Shown in pieces: positions 21,605-30,433 of a stretch of 64,000 nt of DNA (position 1 is the stretch's first letter; every line of letters starts with the position of its first letter). The translations under genes were made by a program, and so were the position numbers. The notes under the pieces were generated by a model. That model had not been told where the DNA came from. It worked only from the letters and a program-made list of their open reading frames with translations, and did not search any database. Location: the NCBI GenBank assembly GCA_963580285.1, contig CAUZLF010000690.1, positions 310,001 to 374,000 of the forward strand, read 5' to 3'. This DNA is from Lucinisca nassula. Taxonomy: Eukaryota; Mollusca; Bivalvia; Lucinida; Lucinidae.

Positions 21605-22163
21605 AGGCTTATTGAAAATTAGAGAGATAATGTTGGTTGGTGCCTGATGCTCTGTCTCTGGTCGGGCTCATCGGAGTCTAACTGTTGGTTTTCTTTTGCT
21701 CCAGCATTTCAGTGGTTTCTTGCTGTCGAGTCCTCACCGTTGTCTCACCTCTGTGGTTCTTTGATTTTTGTGTTCACGGAGATGTTGCACTGATGAGTTA
21801 GGAGGCCTTCATGCGGACTGAACAAATTATTTGTCTAAATCGCGACGGAAGTAAGGGCGAGAATTGTGGCCACGTAAAATCGATTTAAGCCCCCCAGTGG
21901 AAATCTTCCACTGACCGTTCCAAGGCGGCTCTTCTGTGGCGATTTATTTATGTTGTTGTTTGTTACTTACTGTGTGTATCACTTGTGTCTTTTGGTTTTG
22001 GATGGCCATATGGCCATTTTGTGGGAAAGTAACTGTCCTTATGGCCTTCCTTTGTTTAGGTTTCCGTTGTGGTCTGGTCGCTTAGTGTTTGTATTTCTTT
22101 CCTTTTGGTGTCTTTTATGGGTGGAGTAAGTTAATTGTATCAATTCCTGATCTTTGTTTTACT
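21605..22163 (+). mobile_element. 3' region of the Penelope-like element
   Basis: A long non-coding tail shared by all copies here: GGTGCCTGATGCTCTGTCTC, GAGTCCTCACCGTTG, CACTGATGAGTTAGGAGGCC, ACAAATTATTTGT, AAAATCGATTTAAGCC, CCATTTTGTGGGAAAG and the terminus TTTTACTTCTACTT. It serves as a reference for the many orphan tails elsewhere in the window. Confidence 0.75.
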
Positions 22164-22284
22164 TCTACTTAGATCCCCTAAGCGGTTTACTCGTAGTAGT
22201 GTGCGGGTCGGATTCAGCTCCGCGTGGAAGCATCATGCAGCCCATATATTTCTTCAAGCCCCTATGGGCGGGGGCCGGATTGCA

Positions 22285-22555
22285 TTAAGTAAACAAGCTT
22301 ATACAAATACATTGTAAACTTTATCACCGAAAAAAATATGAAAAGTTTAAGATGAAAAATTGTGATATGTTTCTCATTTCTGCTCAAAAAATACATTGTG
22401 GGTAATTGTTAGATGAGGCGGTCCTAACGAGTACCCACAATTTATATTTTAGAGCAGAAATAAGACAAATAAGGTTTACCCCTGTAAACACCAGTTTTAT
22501 TATATAAAAGGGGGTTTCAAGGGGGTCAAAATTATATAGGCGTGTTTTCGTTATG
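22285..22555. mobile_element. Foldback MITE, block A copy
   Basis: Right end GGCGTGTTTTCGTTATG, left end CATTAAGTAAACAAGC (degraded from CATTACGAAAACACGCC). The middle has the inverted pair CCCACAATTTATATTTTAGAGCAG against a decayed partner around GCTCAAAAAATACATTGTGGG (both read in part). It is orthologous to the MITE spanning 40755-42275 in block B. Confidence 0.7.
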
Positions 22556-22724
22556 TCGTGAAAAATAAGTGTAAGCAATATTTTATTAACTACTTTTTTT
22601 CAATTACTGTGGTATTTCAAGAATATAAGTCACTAGGAAATATCCACAGGATTTGAAAACAAGCACACTTGCTCATAAAAATTATCTAATCGTGACTAAT
22701 TACGATGACATATATTTTTTCCAG
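22556..22724 (+). other. Intron 3' end before the EGF exon
   Basis: AT-rich sequence that ends in TATATTTTTTCCAG, a good polypyrimidine tract and splice acceptor. In block B the part after 22592 has been replaced. Confidence 0.6.
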
Positions 22725-22838
22725 ACCCTTGTAGTGAATCGCCGTGTTTATATGGTGGGACGTGTATACCAATAGATGACGACTATTACACGTGCAAGTG
22801 TGTGTCTCCCTACTACGGCAGCAACTGTGATAAAATCG
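22725..22838 (+). CDS. Single-exon EGF-like domain of an unidentified host gene
   Basis: The 114-nt exon lies between a TTTTTTCCAG acceptor and a GTAAGT donor (22839-22844). It encodes about 38 residues with six cysteines spaced 4, 5, 9, 1 and 8 apart (PCSESPC, LYGGTC, YYTCKC, GSNC), the canonical EGF pattern. Both intron borders are phase 1, as usual for exon-shuffled EGF modules, so the exon can be added or skipped in frame. EGF domains form small disulfide-bonded extracellular modules in receptors, adhesion and matrix proteins. A calcium-binding signature is not clear. The parent protein cannot be told from one module. It is surrounded by transposon DNA and has a damaged paralogue at 42536-42630. 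Confidence 0.85.
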
Positions 22839-22970
22839 GTAAGTGTTTCATACACTAACACCATTGCGAGTTAATGCTATTAACCATGTCTTGAATAAAA
22901 CTTCGATTTGAATGCCCAAGGAGAACAAGGATTTTACTGACCGATCCAGTGCGGTTCTTCTGGTTTAGTA
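22839..22970 (+). other. Intron start shared by both EGF exons
   Basis: GTAAGTGTTTCATACACTAA and the next 120 bases match 42631-42760 closely. This shows that exon and flanking intron were duplicated together. Confidence 0.65.
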
Positions 22971-23720
22971 TATTCCCCCAACAAAGGGAGGGGGGCATAT
23001 TCTTTTTTGGTGCGTGTCCCGTCGGTGTATGCGTCAACATATGCGTCGGCATGGCACTTTCTTTTGGGCAAGATATTTCATGAACTACTGGGTGTATTGT
23101 AATAAAATTTGCATGGCTACAACACTGGGAGAGAATAATGGACTGTTTAGGTTTCAGAGACATTGAACGTATTTTCAAGGTCACAAATGTGCTAAATAGG
23201 TCAAATTTAGACCAAATCCAGGTTGTTTACAGTATGTCGCATGAACTACTGGATGCATTCTAATGAAATTTACATGAATAAAACACTGGGACAGGATAAA
23301 GAACTGATTGGATTTTTATGACCTTGACATTATTTTCAAGGTCACATTTGTGCTAAATAAGTAAACTTAATGCTAAATGCAGGTTGTGTGCAGTATATAT
23401 CATTTTAATCAATTTGCATGGATTTAATAATAGGACAGGATGAAGAACTGGCTAGGGTTTGGTGACCATGACCTTATTTCCAAGGTCACAGCCGTGCTAA
23501 ATATGTCAAATTAAGGCCAAATGTATAATGTATCTCGTGAAAAGTGGGTGGAGTTTAATCAAATTTGCATTGATATAACATTGGGATAGGATGAAGATCT
23601 GATTAGGTAATGGTGACCTTGATCTTATTTTCAAGGTCAAAGTCGTGCTAAATAGGTCAAATTTAGGCCAAATTTAGGTGAATGTGTGCAGTATATCTAT
23701 TTTTTGTTATTATTCGTCTT
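22971..23720 (+). mobile_element. Element starting TATTCCCCC with about 170-bp internal repeats
   Basis: It starts with a hairpin (TTCCCCCAACAAAGGGAGGG) followed by GTCCCGTCGG. About four repeats of roughly 170 bp follow, built around CATGAACTACTGG, AATTTGCATGG and ATTTTCAAGGTCACA. The paralogue at 42760-43015 is shorter. The hairpin start resembles the starts of the Helitron-like elements below. The 3' end is not resolved. Confidence 0.55.
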
Positions 23721-23756
23721 TGCAGGTATGTACTGCTAACATTTCTCTTTTTATTA

Positions 23757-25396
23757 TCCCCTCGCACAACATAGTTGTGAGGGGGGATATAGCATTTTTA
23801 CTTTTGTCATCGCTCTAGCGCCTACATTTCTTCACCAATTTCAATATAACTTCACACAAATGTTCCTTATAAGAATATCTCGAGCGAGTTCGACTTTCAA
23901 GGTCATGGCCTCAAGGTGAAGGTCACCGTGGCTATTTTTAGAAAAAACTTTGTCATCGCTCTAATGCTTACATTTCTCCAAAGATTTCAATATAACTTCA
24001 CACAAATGATCCTTATGACTATATCTCGAGTGAGGTTGACTTTCAATGCCATGACCTCAAGGTCAAGGTCACTGTGGCTATTTTGAGAAACACATTGTCA
24101 TCGCTCTAGCGCTTACATTTCTCCACCAATTTCAATATAACTTCACACAAATGTTCCTTATAAAAATATCTCGAGCGAGTTCGACTTTCAAGGTCATGGC
24201 CTGAAGGTCAAGGTCACTTTGTTTATTTTTAGAAAAACTTTGTCATCGCTCTAGCGCCTATATTTTTGCACTGATTTCAATATAACTTCACACAAATGTT
24301 TCTTATGACAATATCTCGAGCGAGTTTTACTTTCAAGGTCATGACATCAAGGTCAAGGTCACTGTGGCTATTTTAAGAAAAACTTTGTCATCGCTCTGGC
24401 GGCTACATTTCTTCACCAATTTCAAAATAACTTCAATCAAATGTTCCTTGTGACAAAATCTCGAGCGAGTTTGACTTTCAAGGTCATGACCTCAAGGGCA
24501 AGGTCACTGTGGCTATTTTTTGTAAAACATTGTCTTTGCTCTAGAGCTTTCATTTCTTCACAAATTTCAATAGAACTTCACACAAATGTTCCTCATAAAA
24601 ATATCTCGAGCGTGATCGACTTTCAAGGTTATGGCCTCAAGGTCCAGGTCACTGTGGCTATTTTTAGAAAGACTTTGTCATCACTCTAGCGACTATATTT
24701 CTTCACTGATTCCAATAGAACTTCACACAAATGTTCCTTATGACAATACCTCGAGCGAGTTTGACTTTCAAGGTCAAGGTCACTGTGGCTATTTTTAGAA
24801 AAACTTTGTCATTGCTCTAGCGCTTAGATTTTTTCACCATTTTCAATATAACCTCACACAAATGTTCCTTATGACAAAATCTTGAGCTATTACGACTTTC
24901 AAGGTCATGGTCACTGTGGCTATTTGTAGAAAAACTTTGTCATCGCTCTAGCGCCTACATTTATTGATGGATTTTAATCGAACTTCACACAAAGTTTTCT
25001 TATGATAATATCTCGAGTTACTTTGACTTTCAAGGTCATGACCTCAAGGTTAAGGTCATTGTTGCTATTTTTAGAAAAACTTTGTCATCGCTCTACCGCC
25101 TACATTTATTTACAGATTTTAATATAACTTCACACAAAAGATGCTTATGATAATATCTTGAGCAAGATCTTCTTTTGCGGTCATGGCCTCAAGACAAGGT
25201 CACTATGGCTATTTTTAGAGAAACATTGTCATCACTCTAGAACCTACATTTATTGAAGGATTTTTAAACAAACTTTACACAAATGTTGCATAAAATTATG
25301 ATAATATCTCAAGCAAGTTGGAGTTTTGCCATTTCAGTGTTTTCCACACACGAAGTTGTCTTTTGCGAGGGGATTTATATCGCATGCGATGCCTTG
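23757..25396 (+). mobile_element. Helitron-like element with about eleven 145-bp tandem repeats
   Basis: It starts TCCCCTCGCACAACATAG, after an A, with a hairpin (CACAACATAGTTGTG). It ends GAGGGGATTTATATCGCATG then CGATGCCTTG, before a T, with the palindrome ATCGCATGCGAT near the 3' end. A related copy is at 30434-32626. The A/T target, 5' TC and 3' hairpin fit Helitrons, but the last bases are CTTG and not the usual CTRR. The repeats carry TCAAGGTCA, TTTTTAGAAAAACTTTGTC, ATCGCTCTAGCG and CAATATAACTTCACACAAAT. No helicase or replication protein is encoded, so it is non-autonomous. Confidence 0.7.
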
Positions 25397-25588
25397 TCTT
25401 ACTTTGGATTGTCGTGTGCCAATTTTGTGGCAAAGTAACTGTCCGTTTGGCTTTCCCATTGTGACCTTTTCATTTTGTTGAAATTGTTTTATTATGTGGT
25501 ATTGGATCCTTCGGATTGGAGGATTGCGGTATTTGTATCGATTACTGATCATTGCATTCACTTCTATTTTATATTGATTTAATATTAG
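25397..25588 (+). mobile_element. Penelope-like 3' tail remnant
   Basis: GGATTGTCGTGTGCCAATTT, GTGGCAAAGTAACTGTCCG and GTATCGATTACTGATCATTG to CACTTCTATT match the last 200 bases of the tail at 21605-22163. The last dozen bases run into the pyrimidine-rich stretch before the candidate exon. Confidence 0.6.
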
Positions 25589-25755
25589 CACTTAGATATC
25601 ATTTTTATACCCCTAACGCTTATCTTGATTACCGCTATAACGAGTACCCTCAAAGTACGTGTAATGAAAATGTCACTTTTTCACAAATCGAAAAATGGTA
25701 TCTCAAAAAACGATACAAAAATTACGATGATATCCTTGAGAATAATGTATTCTAA
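25589..25755 (+). CDS. Candidate last coding exon, phase-compatible with the EGF exon
   Basis: After TTCTATTTTATATTGATTTA and ATATTAG (possible acceptor, 25587-25588) an open frame of 55 codons reads LRYHFYTPNAYLDYRYNEYP and on to ENNVF, with a TAA at 25753-25755. Two bases precede the first full codon, so it would accept a phase-1 upstream exon such as the EGF exon. It is rich in Tyr, Asn and Lys, has no membrane segment and no known motif. An AATAAA lies at about 25950. It does not match the surrounding repeats. It could be the cytoplasmic tail or 3' end of the EGF gene, or a chance frame. No transcript evidence is available. Confidence 0.35.
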
Positions 25756-25792
25756 ACGGTTACTTTTACGATAAAATTTGTATTATCTGATT

Positions 25793-25794
<2 letters not shown>

Positions 25795-25865
<71 letters not shown>
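25795..25865 (+). repeat. (AC)n microsatellite
   Basis: About 35 uninterrupted AC dinucleotides. Confidence 0.98.
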
Positions 25866-25868
<3 letters not shown>

Positions 25869-26567
25869 TTCTGGTTGCTAATTAGAACTTCTTGATTGCG
25901 GAGCATTACGTTAACACACCCGTGTAAAATAATGCATTCTTTCATATCTAATAAAGGTAATTTTTGTGATTTTTCCTTATTTCGGCTCCAAATATAGTTT
26001 GTTAGAAACGAACCATTGAGACGATTCTAACCAGTACCCACAACAAATATTGCATTGACGCAGACGTAAAAAAAATAATGTTATACCCCTGTAAAGTAGA
26101 AGTAAAGGCGATGATAGGAATCGATACAATTAACCCGCAGCTCCCGTATGTGAAACCAAAGGAAAAACACAAACATGATATAAGCAAAACACACACTCAA
26201 AGACAAACCATAACAAAAATAAACCAAGACAGAAGAACCGCCTTCGAACCGTCAGTGAAACGAATTCAATTGGAGGTGGGGTGGGGTGTGGGGCTCAAAT
26301 CGATTTTACGCAGCTGCAATCCTCGCACCTACTAAGGTCGCGATTTAGACAAATAATTTGTTCAGTCCGCATGAAAGCCGCCTAATTCATCTGTGCACCA
26401 TGCCCGTGAAAACAAAAATCAAACAGTCACAGCGATGAAACAACGGTGAGGCCTCGAAAGCAAGAAACCACTGAAATGCTACAGCAAACAAAAACAAACA
26501 GTTAGGCTCTGATTTCTGCTTAATGCAAAGGAAAGCAATGCTCACCTATTCTTGGAAGGGTGGTTTG
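25866..26567. other. MITE scrap and minus-strand Penelope-like tail
   Basis: 25985-26095 resembles one side of the foldback MITE (GATTCTAACCAGTACCCACA, GTTATACCCCTGTAAA). At 26096 it joins GTAGAAGTAAAGGCGATGAT, the 3' terminus of the Penelope-like tail in minus orientation, which continues to about 26520 (complement of the CACTGATGAG region near 26390). Confidence 0.6.
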
Positions 26568-26819
26568 CATTACGAAAACACGCCTATACAAATACAATGT
26601 AAATTTTATCAGCGGAAAAAAACGAAATTTCTAGATGTAAAATTGTGATATTTTTGTTATTTCTGCTCTAAAATATAGATTGTGGTCCTAACGAGTACAC
26701 ACAATCTATATTTTAGAGCAGAAATAACAAAAATAACCTTTACCCCTGCCAACCCCAGTTTTTCTACATAAAAGTACGGTTCGAGGGGGTCAGAATCATA
26801 TAGGCGTGTTTTCGTGATA
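26568..26819. mobile_element. Intact foldback MITE, type copy
   Basis: The 252-bp element has inverted ends CATTACGAAAACACGCC and TAGGCGTGTTTTCGTGAT. Its centre is a perfect 34-bp inverted pair (26651-26684 and 26700-26733) around a 15-nt loop. It is compact and non-coding. I use it as the reference for the family. Confidence 0.8.
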
Positions 26820-28537
26820 GAACACAAATTATGGTCAAACATTCAAAACTTTCCAACGTCGAACAGTACAAGATTTTAGTATAAAATAGAAGTGACAACA
26901 AAAGAAAAGAAGCACACCCCTGAAATAAGAAGACTGAAATGGAAACATTAAAAGCGGAAAGCCAAAAGGAAGTTACTTTTTCACCAAATGGCCAATCGGC
27001 TAGCCAAAACAAAATAATATAAGCGTCAAACACACTCAAAGACAAACCATAACAAAAATAAAGCGCGGCAGAAGAACCGCCTTAGAACGGTCTGTGAAAC
27101 GAATTCAACTGGAGGGCTTTAATCGATTTTACGCGGCCGCAATCCTGGCCCTTACTTCCGTCGCGATTTAGACAAATAATTTGTTGGGTCAACATGAAGG
27201 CATCCTTGCTCATCAGTGCAAAGTCTCCGACAACACAAACATTAAACAACCGCAGAGATGAAACGACGGTGCGGACTCGACAGCTAGAAACCACAGAAAT
27301 GATGCAGCAAAAGAAATCATGCAGCTAGACTCCGATGGGCCCGACCAGAGACGGAGCATCAGGCACCAACCAACCAAATTACATAAAATTAAATTCTCTC
27401 TGATTCTCAGTAAGCAAAGCCTTTTTCAAAATTTTGTAGACGTCATTCTGATTTAATTTCAAAATTCAAACCTTAACAAAAATCTCTGTTGCAACAATCT
27501 CTATAGGAACTTAGGGTGACTTAACATATACATTTAGAAAATAACCCCAATTTCGTATAATCATTCTTCGATATAGAAAGATTGGGTACAACATAAATGT
27601 ACTACGACAGACTGCATGCATGGTGGTTAACCCAATCACGGTTGACAACTTTGCTTCCCTCTTTAATTGCACGCCTCTGGGTCAGTCCTCAGATTCTATG
27701 ACGGCTCCAACGTAAAGGCTTATGGTTGGTTCGTACCTGATGCTCTGTCTTTGGTCGGCACATTGGAGTCTAACTGTTGAATTTCTTTTCCTCCAGCATT
27801 TCTGTTGTTTCTTGCTGTCGAGTCCTCACCGTTGTTTAAACTCTGTGGTTGTTTGATTTTTGTGTTCACGGAGATGTTGCATTGATAAGTAAGGAGGCCT
27901 TCATGCGGACTGAACGGGTTGTTTGTCTTAATCGCGACGGAAGTAAAGGGGGAGGATTGTGGCCAAGTAAAATCGATTTAAGCCCTCAGTGGATTTCGCT
28001 TCCGCTTACCGTTCCAAGGCGGTTCTTCTGTCGCGGTTTATTTTTGTTATGGTTTGTCTTTGGGTGTTTGTGGCGCTTATATTATTTTATTTTTCGACAG
28101 CCTTTTGGCAGTTTTGTGGGAAAGTAGCTGTCCTATTAACTTTCCACTGTTGTTGTTTCGGTTGGGGTCTGTTGCTTCGTGTTTGGGTTTCTTTCCCTTT
28201 GGTGTCTCTGGTGGGAGCTGTGGGTTGGTTGTGTCGAATCCTGGTCGTTGTCTCTGCTTCTATCTTGCTGTCGAGTCCTCACCGTTGTTTCATCTCTGTG
28301 GTTGTTTGGTTTTTGTGTTCACGCAGATGTTGCACTGGTGGGTTAGGAGGCCTTCATGCGCACTGAACGGGTTGTTTGTCTTAATCGCGGCTGAAGTAGG
28401 GGCGAGCATTGTGGCCACGTAAAATCGATTTTGGCACACCAGTGGAATTCGTTTCCGCTGCCCGTTCCAAGGCGGTTCTTCTGTCGCGGTTCATTTTTGT
28501 TATGGTTTGTCTTTGGGTGTTTGTGTCGCTTATATTA
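26820..28537. mobile_element. Inverted Penelope-like cluster: minus tail, plus RT scrap, plus tails
   Basis: 26887-27413 is a minus-strand tail ending near CTCTCTGATTCTCAGTAAGC. At 27414-27715 a plus-strand RT C-terminus follows, with stops (matching KAFSKFYRRHSDLISKFN to GNFASLFNCTP). A plus-strand tail then runs to about 28250 and joins a second partial tail, 28265-28537, which continues after the Helitron at 28846. Tail-to-head and head-to-head joins are typical of Penelope-like insertions. Confidence 0.65.
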
Positions 28538-28845
28538 TCATACCCGCTTTTTTGAAAAGAAAAAACAGGTATATTATTTTCGTCACGGGTGTCCGTCCGG
28601 ACGTCCGTCCGTCTTTCCGTCTGTCACGTTTCTTGTGACTGCAACTCCTTTTTTATTTCTTTACCTACAGTGAACAAACTTGGTACATACATTGTTTGGG
28701 GACTGCAGATGTGCATGAAGGTTGCGAAATTTTCATCTGAACCCCTGGGGTTATAGGGTGAGGTCAAAGGTCAAATTTCTAAGAAAAGGCTTGTTCATAG
28801 GAAAAGCGGGTATTTGCGATGGTATACCATCGACTGCTGCTCTAG
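28538..28845 (+). mobile_element. 308-bp non-autonomous Helitron
   Basis: It starts TCATACCCGC after an A and ends CTAG before a T. The palindrome CGATGGTATACCATCG (28817-28832) lies 13 nt from the 3' end. The interrupted Penelope-like tail reads CTTATATTA on the left and TTTTATTTCGG on the right. Intact tails (42053) read CTTATATTGTTTTATTTTGG, so the insertion lies between A and T with no duplication. These are all the structural hallmarks of Helitrons. It encodes nothing. It also holds TGTCCGTCCGGACGTCCGTC. Confidence 0.85.
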
Positions 28846-29504
28846 TTTTATTTCGGATATCCTTTTGGCCATTTTGTGGGGAAGTAATTGGCCTTTTCGT
28901 TTTCCGCTGTTGGGGTCTTGCTTCATGTTTGTGTTTCTTTCCCTTTGGTGTCTCTGATGGGAACTGAGGGTTAATTGTATCGATTCCTGATCATTGCCTC
29001 TACTTCAATTTATGCTGGAACCCTAATAGAATATGAGGACTGACACGTTGGCGTACAACTAAAGAGAGAAGAAAAGTTTTCAACCGTGATTAACTACAGT
29101 GCATGCAGTCTGTCATATAACATTTATGTTTTACGCATTTTTATATCGAAGAATGATTTAACGAAATTGGGCGCTGAAAGTCATTGTAATAGTATATTTT
29201 ATATAAGTTATATACTAAGCCACCATAAAATTCGGGTTCCGATAGACCTTGTTGCAAAAGAGATTTAAGTCCAACATCGAATTTTGAAACTAAGTCGGAA
29301 TAACCACAGTATGGGATTCCATGGCGGTTCCAGCGTAAAGGTTTACAGAGAATTAGAATTTAATTTTATGTAATGTTGGTTGGTGCCTGATGCTCCGCCT
29401 CTGGTCGGGCCAATCGGAGTGTAACTGTTGGTTTTCTTTTGCTCCAGCATTTCAGTGGTTGCGTGTTGTGGAGTCCTCGCCGTTGTTTAATCTCTGTTGT
29501 TGTT
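28846..29504. mobile_element. Penelope-like tail end, minus RT scrap and a new plus tail
   Basis: The tail interrupted by the Helitron ends near 29010 (CTCTACTTCAATT). 29012-29311 is the minus-strand RT C-terminus (complement of GGTTCCAGC at its left edge). At about 29312 the direction flips and a plus-strand copy begins (GGCGGTTCCAGCGTAAAGG), with its tail cut at 29504 by the next element. Confidence 0.65.
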
Positions 29505-29599
29505 AGCTCCACTGGCCGAAGGCCAGCGGGGCTATTGTCATGGCCCTGTGTCCGTCGTGCGTCCGTGCGTTCGTGCGTCCGTGCGTTAACTTTTTCTTT

Positions 29600-30433
29600 A
29601 AACATCTTCTCCTCCTAAACTACTGGGCCAATTGTAACCAAACTTCACAGGAATGTTCCTTACATAGTCCTCTTCTAAATTCCTTCAAAGAATTTTGTTA
29701 CACCCAGAACTCTGGTTGCCATGGCAACAAAACCACAAAAAATCTTTAAAAATCTTCTCCTCCAAAACCACCTGTTGGATTTCATTTTTATTTTGCATGA
29801 CTGTTCCTTGGGTATACCTCTTTCAGATTCCTTGAAGAAATTTTGATCCGACAAACAACATGGCCGCCATGGGCGGGGCTTATTTTCCCTATTTAACATA
29901 TAGTGTAATGCTAAAACATCTTCTCCTCCTAAACTACTGGGCCCATTGCAACCAAACTTCACAGGAATGTTCCTTACTTAGTCCTCTTCAAAATTCCTTC
30001 AAAGAATTTTGTTACACCCAGAACTCTGGTTGCCATGGCAACAAAACAACACAAAAAATTAAAAATCTTTAAAAATCTTCTCCTCCAAAACCACCTGTTG
30101 GATTTCATTTTTATTTTGCATGAATGTTCCTTGGGTGGACCTCTTTCAGATTCCTTGAAGAAATTTTGATCCGCAAAAAAACATGGCCGCCATGGGCCGG
30201 GCTTATTTTCCCTATTTAACGTATAGTGTAATGCTAAAACATCTTCTCCCCCTAAACTACTGGGCCAATTGTAACCAAACTTCACAGGAATGTTCCTTAC
30301 TTAGTCCTCTTCTTAAATCCTTCAAAGAATTTTGTTACACCCAGAACTCTGGTTGCCATGGCAACAAAACCACACAAAAAATTAAAAATCTTTAAAAATC
30401 TTCTCCTCCAAACCTACCAGTTGGATTTCATTA
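29600..30433 (+). repeat. About 305-bp tandem repeats, first block
   Basis: Just under three units with CTTCTCCTCCTAAACTACTG, CCAAACTTCACAGGAATGTT, GGTTGCCATGGCAACAAAAC and AACATGGCCGCCATGGGC. Each unit contains the palindromes GGTTGCCATGGCAAC-like and ATGGCCGCCAT-like. The next unit is split at 30433. Confidence 0.85.

Larger units (their letters stand above)
20841..22280 (+). mobile_element. R1 repeat with 12-bp target duplication, carrying a Penelope-like insertion
   Basis: R1 5' part is at 20841-21036 and its 3' part at 22164-22280. Between them is a 5'-truncated Penelope-like element. The break lies at GCAGGCTT/CGATCCCC of intact R1 (compare 5420). ATTGCATTAAGT flanks the whole at 20829-20840 and 22281-22292. 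That duplication is itself inside the left end of a foldback MITE (CATTAAGTAAACAAGC), giving the order MITE, then R1, then Penelope-like element. Confidence 0.8.

Noticed and set aside
20841..22280. R1 as a tRNA-derived SINE
   Set aside because: Its insertion duplication shows mobility, but no convincing A and B boxes were found, so the class stays open.
23715..23735. TTTGCAGGTATGT as an exon border
   Set aside because: An acceptor-like and a donor-like sequence abut with no exon between, and transposon sequence is on both sides.
27989..28422. Overlapping open frames of 120-125 codons
   Set aside because: They lie in the conserved non-coding tail of the Penelope-like element. The same tail is broken by stops in other copies.
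29860..30395. Repeated frames starting MAAMG(G/R)AYFPYLTY
   Set aside because: They recur once per 305-bp tandem unit and have matching open frames on the other strand. They are a by-product of the repeat.
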